A stretch of 64,000 bases of DNA, taken from the NCBI GenBank assembly GCA_038363925.1, contig JAQQWL010000016.1, forward strand, positions 1,116,001 to 1,180,000. Direction: 5' to 3'. Source of the stretch: Apiospora phragmitis. Lineage: Eukaryota > Ascomycota > Sordariomycetes > Amphisphaeriales > Apiosporaceae. The notes beneath the pieces were generated by a model that ran no database searches, had not been told where the DNA came from, and saw only the letters and a list, made by a program, of their open reading frames with translations. The translations under genes were made by a program, and so were the position numbers. The number at the start of each line of letters is the position of its first letter. The stretch's first letter is position 1. Positions 56,939 to 64,000 of the stretch are shown piece after piece.

Positions 56939-59900
56939 CTAGCTCTGCCACATATACTCGCTAAGCGCCAGGACCTTCTCGCCCATCTGCCTCTTGGCCG
57001 CGGCCGCGATGCCGCGCTCCGGGTGGGCCAGCTGCTCACTATAGCACAGCTCCAGCATGGCCTTGAGCTCATCATAACTGAACTTCTCGTTCTCCGGCAC
57101 GCCACCGTCCCCGTCCCCGCCCTTGCCCGCGGCCGCCGTGGCCTCGGCATCCTTCTTGGCCTTCTCCACGATGCCCTCGGGCCCTGCCGTGAACAGCGAG
57201 AAGTAGTTGGCGGCGCGCGCAAGGTCGACCCCGGCCTCGATGTTCTTCAGGTTCTGCTGCAGCACCAGGATGTTGAGCTGGATCCGCTCGCAGCCGCGCG
57301 TGTTCATGGGCTGCGCGACGAGCGCGTTCGAGACGAGGTAGGCGTTGACCAGGCGGCCGAGCCCGGTGCGCACGAAGGCGATCTCGGTATCCCGTAAGAA
57401 GCGTACTATCGTTTCATCGTAGGCGACGAGCTCCGAGTTGAGTGATATAATTTCCTGGTCAGGCTCCTTGATTTCCTGATCTGGCGGTAGGACGTAGGGC
57501 GCCGTGGTCGGCGACACTGAGATGGAAAGGGAATGGATGATGCGGGCGCGGATCTCGGTGTGGAGAGTCAAGAGAACAGAGCCGGCAAGCTCCTCGTAGG
57601 ATGATGTTACTTTGTCAAAAGACCTATACAATCGTTAGTCCAGGTCAAATCAGAACAGGTTTACACCTTCGAACTTACTGTACAGTATCCTGTGTCATAG
57701 GTAGGTACACAGGGCCGCTTTGATCACTGGTCGCTTTGTTGGGATCATTTAGGAGAGTCCATCGTCGGTTTTGCGTCTTGGGCATGGTCGGCCGGGATGA
57801 ATCTGTTTCGTGGGAGGTGATATGTCGCAGAGCCACGACCTTGACTGCGAGCCACTTCATACTAGTATATAGAAGACAAAGCGAGGAAATAACATCGCGA
57901 TCTTGGATGACATCGTTTGGCTCCAACTTGCGCTCATTTGTCTGTAAGATCAGGAGGTTGACCTCCTTGTCCAGCAGCTCAAGATCTAGGTTGTCGGAGG
58001 TCCATAGTTTCTTAATGATCTCTTGAAGATCCCCGTTCGTCGTAGCAAGCTCGGCCGAGTAGCGTAATGCGACTGAGGTTGTTGCTGGTTCTTGAGCCTT
58101 TGAAACCAACGATCTAAACCATGTTTGGCATCGTTCGTGGTATCTCATCATCTGGCTGATAAGCAAAGAGCTGAGCGCCTGGTCGTGAGGAATGGTTCCC
58201 AGCATGCGACAGAACGCAGTGACAATGGTAAAGAATGACGTGGTGCCCTTGAACACCGGCCTCCTGGCTACTAGGGTCCAATCGGCGTCTTGTTGGAACG
58301 AGTCAATCTCCGCAAAGACATTGTCGCTTAGCTTGGCCAACGTCTCGTCTAGCTGAGGTTGGAACACGTTGACCAAGAAGTTATCGAGGAACGATGTTAA
58401 GGTACTGGCTGCAAGGTCAGAGCCAGGCGGCACGATCACCTTCAGCCGCTGCAGGAAGACCAATGTTGGTGGCAGGAGCAAACTCATGTTGAACACGCTG
58501 GGTTCGACCAAGGACTTGTACGACCCTGGGGCTTGCCTGTTCTCAAAGGCGCCCAGCATTGCGTTCCTCTGTAATTCTTTGCCGCCTTTTTTGTCCGCAT
58601 CCTTGTTTTTTCGCTCACCGGACGTCAGGCCAGGAACAGCAGCACGGATGATGCCATCGAGTGCTTCGTACTCGGTCGTCATCTCTGCCGACTTCGAGTC
58701 TGCTTCAGAGAACTTGAAGAGATGGTCTCTGCCAGCGTCCTTATTGCCGTTCAGAGAGCCACCTAGGTTCGGCGAGTTGTTGTACTGGTAAACGTCCGCG
58801 TCGGTGGTGACATAATTGTGTAGTAGTGAGCGAATCTCGTTCTGATAGAGGTTCCAAAGCTCCTTGAAACTACCAAGTAGAGCGTTGTTGTTTCCTGCAC
58901 CCTCTCGTCGAATAAGAGCTTTGATAGATTCATGGAAGACTCGGTGGCCTTCAGCAATGGCTTCAAACTTGCCATATAGTGTCCATAGCAAGTCATAGAT
59001 GACATCAGCTCGCATCTGCGTCTCACGGCTGCCGTACATATGGAGACCTTCATGGCTCGACGAGCCGCCGCGCAATGAGCTCGGGTGCCTCTGGTCTACC
59101 TCGTTGATCGTTTCGTTGACAATGGAAAACAGCTCAACCGGTAACCGCTGCTTCAGGTTGTCCACTGCATCTTCCAGCCTCCCGAGTTTGTTCAGAGCCT
59201 CCACCAGTAGACTCACGTACCAGAAAGTGTCAGCTTCAGGGTTCTTTGCCGGATCCTCGACTACGGCTTGCCGAAGATCGAGGGTATCAAGGACAACATG
59301 AAACGGGGTGATGGCAGATTGGTCGCCATAACTCTCGTTGTAACCATCCTGCTTCTTTGCGAGATTCTGCCATCTTTCTTGGCAGTAGGGCGATTTGAGA
59401 TATAGATGCTCATGTAGTTCCTCCACCAAGATATCCATCAAGGCCGTCTCTTGGTTCGCCAGGTAGCCCCTCAGATCGCTCAGCGCTCCGATGTCGTCCA
59501 GCTCGGGCTTCCTCAACTTGCGCAAAGCGTTATGCAGAACCTCGACCGCCGTCAGAAACCTCTTCTCGGATATACGTGCCTCGAGCTGGTCAGGGACCGT
59601 CCTCAGGTCCTCTAATTCGTTCAGCGTCTGCAGCACCTCGTCGTACATCTGTGACGCTTTGTACATCTTCTTAAGCTCGGGATCGGTGGAACAGAGGTTA
59701 GCTCTGGAGGTATTGAGAGATTCCTTGAGGGTGCGGACGCGCTTCTGGGAGGACTGTATGCTGCCTTGGATCTTGTGGAAGGTACCGATCGAACTGTTGA
59801 AGCCCTGATGGTGTTCGTGCACGATTCCCTTCAGTGAGTCCTGGAGGTATTGATGGGTCTTCTGGAAGTTCCTGTACTCGTGGGCCCTGCCAACCGAGCT

Positions 59901-60280
59901 GGTGTCGAGAAGCTGCAATGCCAGCGACGCCGGGATGCAGTTGTCCTCGCATAGTACGGGCCATTCTGCCTTGACTTCTTCGAGGACTTGGGAGATATGT
60001 CGTTCGGCGCTCGACTGTTGGGCGCGTTGAAGTCTCGAGGATGTAGTCGAGCCACTATAGCCACCGGCGCCATTCCGAGGCGAGTCGAGGGGCGGTGGTC
60101 GTCGTGGGTTCATCTGTTGCGGGGGGTAGCATAGCGGTCGCTCCCATAGCCCTCGCCGAATTGATCGTAGTCGTCGTCGCCGCCGCCCCCATTTTGTGGT
60201 AGATCCTTCCTCCCGTATGAGCCGTAGCCATTAGCGCTGCCATTGCGATGTGATGCGCCGCCGCCGTATCGGTTCGCCAT
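56939..60280 (-). CDS. SEC8: exocyst complex component SEC8 (one frameshift)
   Basis: Subunit of the exocyst, which tethers secretory vesicles to the plasma membrane at growing tips. Exons are 60280-57679 and 57623-56939; the 55 bp intron joins DTVQ to SFDKVTSS. The N-terminus from MANRYGGGASHRNG is a Gly/Asp/Tyr-rich disordered region. The Sec8 core starts near ISQVLEEVKAEWPVL with coiled-coil helices (HKIQGSIQSSQKRVRTLKES), and the C-terminal CorEx/CATCHR helices extend to the stop at 56939. The C/G6 run at 60121-60126 disrupts the frame just before MNPRRPPPLDS; one more or two fewer bases would restore it. About 1095 aa. An alternative start at 60113 avoids the disruption but loses the N-terminus. 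Confidence 0.94.
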
Positions 60281-61065
60281 GTTGATGCAAATGCACCGGC
60301 CAGGTTATCGTCGACTTGAGGCGCTATTGCGGCAGATGACGTGGCATCGCGGGTCGGATCCCAGTCGCAATACAGTTGGTAGTTAGATCAAGCAGTCGGT
60401 ATGAGCGTCGGGAGAACTGAACGAGAATCCAGTCGTCTGATTGCCATCCGGTGTCGAGGTGAGATTCGACGTATGTATGGATGTTTGGGGGTTGTGAATG
60501 TTTCACTGGAGATTACATACATGTATGTATTTGGGGTACCTACATGTACTGTACCCGAGCTTTGGCATTAGGCCACCTGCAGTGTACCAGACTCCAGTTG
60601 CAGGGATACGCTAATATCGACCTTCAATTCCATATCACGCCCCCAATCATAACCTCATCCCAAAGCCCAAATACGACCAGCTCCATCGTACTCGTGAATT
60701 ATCACATACTTCAGCTAAGCCATGGGTGTACCCAAGCCGCCACTATCGAGACGCACCAAGATGCTCGTGGTGCCCAATTCCGGCTACATACGTGTTCAAT
60801 AACCCATCAAAGAGGAAGTATTCAACCCTGGATGCATAATAGCATGTACTTCTTGGATATGGTTTACGCTCCCCAGATACCCAGAAACGAAGCGGCATAA
60901 ATATTTCTTTTGGATACGTCAACGGCGGTGATTAAACAACTTGCATTCCCTATCTAAAAGCAGATGAGCTGCATGCGGTAATATATATTGGGCACTTTAA
61001 ACATTACGATTGTCCCGAAGTTGCACCGTATCGTATCATATTGTAACACCAGCAACCATCACTCT
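60281..61065. other. SEC8 promoter / phosphatase 3' flank
   Basis: About 785 bp. A 139-codon open frame at 60481-60900 (+) has no recognisable domain and is not called. AT-rich sequence near 60900-61030 is probably the phosphatase 3' UTR. Confidence 0.45.
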
Positions 61066-62796
61066 TCAAGGCTTTATGGTCTTTAGCCATGGGCTGCTCA
61101 GATCCGTGTAGAACGAGGCGCCCTTGACCTTGGTCGGGGCCCCCGCCGCCGCGACCGCGCAATTATCGAGCCAGTCGCCCTCGGCCGCATACTTGTCGGC
61201 GACGTACTCAACGTAGTCGCTAAGCAGGCACGAGCGGCCGGGCCCGTTCTGGCACGAGGGCACGGGGTAGACGGCGTCGTTCAGGCGGATGCGGATGTAG
61301 GTGGCGTTCTTCTGGGCAGCTGGCGCCCCGGTGATGGTGGGGACCGCAGCACCACTGCTACTGCTACTGGTTGATGTGGTAGTGGCATTGCGTATCATCG
61401 ACGACAGCGTGCTGGGCTGGTCTGTCTGGTGGCGGCAGCCCCGGCGCGTCGTGGTCACGGTACCGTTGCCTCCTCCTGGGCCACTGGACACGGCGCGGCA
61501 GTTTAGGCGCTCAAAGGCAATGGTGCCTCGCATGGTGACATAGCGAGAGCCAATCCACAGCCGAATGTCGTCCTTCTCCGTGGGCGAAAGCAGAGGCTGG
61601 GCGTCAAAGACACCACTGGAGGTAACAAGCTCGGTCAGCTGGCCGTCATTCAGGAACGACATTAGCAACTTGGGCACATCGAAGCTAGAACCGTCGGCCT
61701 TCGTGCCGGTGATGTTGGGGCCCTGCGCGAAGAGCCCCATCAGGGCTTCGAGGTACGGAGTCATCATCTTCTTGTTGAGGTTGGTGCCCGGGCCGATGCC
61801 GTAAAAGTATCGCATGTCGTTCGAGTACTGATAGGCCTTGAGCTCCTCGTCCGTCAAAACGTCACACCAAGGGGACAGGCGGCCGGTGATCTGACTTTCG
61901 TAGCCGCACAAGTAGGGGATGGAAGTAACATCACTGGCCGTCAAAGTCAGATTGCCCTTGATGAGAGAGTTGAGGCGGGCCTGGACCGGGGGGATCCAGA
62001 TTTTGTCCCACACACTCTGTTGCTCACTCCCCTCGCTGTCCGCGAAGTTGGGGCACATATCCGAGGGCGCGAGGGAATCCCCAATACCGCCAGGGAAGCC
62101 CTTGGAAGTGACGGAAACCACACTTCCAAGTGAGTCCGACTCCCAGCCCAAGAAGCCACGGACGAACATCTGTGCAGTCTGGAGGACGCGGGTGTAGTTG
62201 TTAGCCCACACAATGAAGTCGTCTCCGTCCTTGTACAGGTCGGGGTATCTGGTTCGTAGCTGGTAACCCATGTCTTGAGCCTCTTTTACGCCCGTGGGGC
62301 TCTCCATGGCAATCTGCCTTGAGGGGTTCGTCAAAACCGTCTTCCAGTTTGGCATGAAAGAGAGAGCCCCAGAGGCTGAGTATCCTCCGGCGGAAAGCTA
62401 GCACAGGGTCAGCGCAACCTCAACACATTTGGGAGGACCTCCATAACTACCTTTTGCTGAAGACTAACCCAGCCATTATAAGCACCCTGGTCAGGAAACC
62501 GAGAGCCATGGCGCGAGACGTAGGCAGCCTGATCCACATAGCAATTATCGGGAACTTCAGGCGAGATGCCATTCACATTGTCGCCTAGACACTCGGATCA
62601 GAATAGTTCGATCTCTACACGGAGATAGAGTCCACATACCAGCAAACCAAGGGCCATTGGCACCCAACCACTTCAGGGGCTCTGCAGCGTTAGCACCGGC
62701 AGGCAAATTGATGTCTTGCGCCGGGGCGAGCGGTTGACCAGCAGCGGAAACACCCGCAGCGGCGAGCGATGCGCCGATGATCCAGGAACTGACCAT
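61066..62796 (-). CDS. secreted histidine acid phosphatase (phytase-like)
   Basis: Histidine-acid-phosphatase fold enzyme that releases phosphate from organic phosphomonoesters, secreted. Exons are 62796-62640, 62584-62451 and 62397-61066 with introns of 55 and 53 bp; the frame is intact and there are 540 aa. A signal peptide covers about residues 1-19 (IIGASLAAAGVSA). The catalytic RHGSRFPD is spliced in exon 2. The usual second catalytic motif HD appears as Asn-Asp in MSFLNDGQLTEL, so the His is replaced. Several Asn-X-Ser/Thr sites and a Thr/Ser-rich insert near residue 440 suggest glycosylation. The split into phytase, acid phosphatase or inositol-polyphosphate phosphatase is not decided. 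Confidence 0.9.
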
Positions 62797-63803
62797 GATA
62801 ACAAACGAACAGCGGTAGATGGACGAGCGTGGGAGTTTCCAACGAGTGGACGCCTACAACAAACAGGCACGGTGAGAGGACTGGCAAGTCACATCTTCTA
62901 GTGCACAGGAAACGCATGCGTCTTTAAGCCGCCACAGAGAGCAAGAGTGACATGACTTGGCTCCACCCATATACTTGACGATGTTTCCGGGAAACCGAAC
63001 AGGCTGCATGGCTAAGGCAATGGCGGACCCAGCAGATTCTGCACGTGTACATAGAGCATGGGCGAATGGAGGGCACCAATACTCATATCGTAGTTAGATG
63101 ACATGGCATACTCGCTACCAAGTCGTAAGAAATATGGGTTGCATAAGGTCGATTTGGAGCCAAATCTCCCTGTGACGGAACAGACGATAACCCTGCTCGC
63201 CATTGCCTTGTTACGATCACACGTGAAGGAGATTTATAGACCACGTGGGAGGCCAATCGCTTCTGGTTTGTGGTGTTGTACTGAGAGATAAGATGCACAT
63301 CGGAAATTGGATCCAAAGAGGGTGGTATCGTGCGGGGGTTAATCTAAGGGGCTCGAGCGTTCACAGCGACCCCTGCCGGCCGGGATGGTCCTCGGTGAAC
63401 CATAACCCAGACTGCCAGAGGACGTAGCGTATCCAGCGTCTCGGGAATGCATCCAAACTTTCAGATCGTGTCTAATAATTTCCATGTTCCTTAGGTATTT
63501 ACTTTAATGCGTTGGCCAATATTGGTGTACTCTTTGCAGCAAACAAAACCAAGCACTGCCATTCGATGGTATGTTAGAGTGGATTAGTGTGCGCTCCGGA
63601 AGTGCGCGGGGGGGTCCCCACCACACCGGCTTTTCACCGCACAGAACTCGCCCGCCCGCAACCTCCATCGCAACGTCGGCACCGCACAATACGTCATCGG
63701 CCGTAGACTGCTTCCGAAAGCCCCAGCAATCTACTGGTATTTGCACGCGTGGCACATATCGCCACTCTCACGTTGTCTTTATTCAACTTTTTCCCCAAGC
63801 AAG
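62797..63803. other. divergent promoter, phosphatase / thioesterase
   Basis: Head-to-head region of about 1 kb. No gene was recognised; the short open frames lack domains. Confidence 0.5.
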
Positions 63804-64000
63804 ATGCCCACCAGAATCCCCCAACCAGAAGACTTCGCGTCGCTAGCGCCAGCCATCACCGTCGGGCTCGCCTATCCCGAAGTACCAGAGACTACGACGG
63901 CCATCCTGATCTTGTTCCATGGCCTGGGCGACTTCGAAGAAGCCTACACCGGCCTCGCCAAGACTCTAGCCTTGCCGGGCGTGATGGGCATTTCCGTCCG
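63804..64000 (+). CDS. acyl-protein thioesterase / phospholipase-carboxylesterase, 5' part
   Basis: Start of an alpha/beta-hydrolase of the phospholipase/carboxylesterase family (acyl-protein thioesterase-like), cut by the window end after 65 codons. Start MPTRIPQPEDFASLAP. The family motif ILIFHGLGD (here ILILFHGLGDFEE) forms the oxyanion loop after strand one. The GFSQGG nucleophile motif would lie beyond the window. The GLAKTLALPGV segment matches the position of the first helix. It is one of the depalmitoylating enzyme relatives; substrate unknown. Confidence 0.82.
   Translation, partial: MPTRIPQPEDFASLAPAITVGLAYPEVPETTTAILILFHGLGDFEEAYTGLAKTLALPGVMGISV

Noticed and set aside
60481..60900. 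139-codon open frame upstream of SEC8
   Set aside because: No domain or codon bias, and it sits in the SEC8 promoter.

Overview
This 64 kb window is nuclear DNA of a filamentous ascomycete. The genes carry 50-170 bp GT-AG introns with CTAAC/CTGAC-like branch points. The protein set is Pezizomycotina-like: a PTH11/SAT4-type rhodopsin-domain protein, KNR4/SMI1, Zn2Cys6 regulators and secreted GH3 and class 3 lipase enzymes. A Sordariomycete is my guess, not a proof. I find 25 protein-coding genes (the last runs off the window), one transporter-gene remnant, no RNA genes, no CRISPR and no recognisable transposon.

Layout. (1) 0.3-12.8 kb: GH3 beta-glucosidase (-), a 3.6 kb gap, secreted class 3 lipase (+), flavin monooxygenase (-), LAT-type amino-acid permease (-). 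(2) 14.2-20.2 kb: mitochondrial housekeeping genes, namely leucyl-tRNA synthetase (+), HemK/Mtq1-like release-factor methyltransferase (+) and an Aim32-like thioredoxin-fold ferredoxin (-). (3) 20.6-40.3 kb: nine linked genes that read as a nitrogen-catabolic cluster. They are 5-oxoprolinase/hydantoinase (-), Dal5-type permease (+), M20 amidohydrolase (+), class I aminotransferase (+), Zn2Cys6 regulator (-), D-2-hydroxyacid dehydrogenase (+), D-amino-acid oxidase with a peroxisomal C-terminus (+), N-carbamoyl-D-amino-acid hydrolase (+) and membrane dipeptidase (-). (4) 40.9-64 kb: CYC2-like reductase, an APS-repeat protein, a Vps68-like membrane protein, a SnoaL-like secreted protein, the rhodopsin-domain protein, SMI1/KNR4, a 4.7 kb gene-free stretch, exocyst SEC8, a histidine acid phosphatase and the 5' end of an acyl-protein thioesterase-like gene.

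How the cluster could work (inference). The permease imports ureido or cyclic-amide acids. The ATP-dependent oxoprolinase/hydantoinase opens the ring. The carbamoylase releases a D-amino acid, CO2 and ammonia, and the oxidase converts the D-amino acid to a 2-oxo acid in peroxisomes. The aminotransferase or the 2-hydroxyacid dehydrogenase disposes of the oxo acid, while the dipeptidase and M20 enzyme feed amino acids in. The shared promoters hold many GATA (AreA/NIT2-type) sites and many CCGAT pentamers, so nitrogen control plus a cluster-specific regulator is plausible.

Data quality. Twelve genes are interrupted by at least one single-base indel and a thirteenth probably is, mostly in short G/C runs. 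The affected genes include essential ones such as SEC8. The simplest reading is systematic sequence error rather than mass pseudogenisation. Protein lengths given below assume these single-base corrections where stated.
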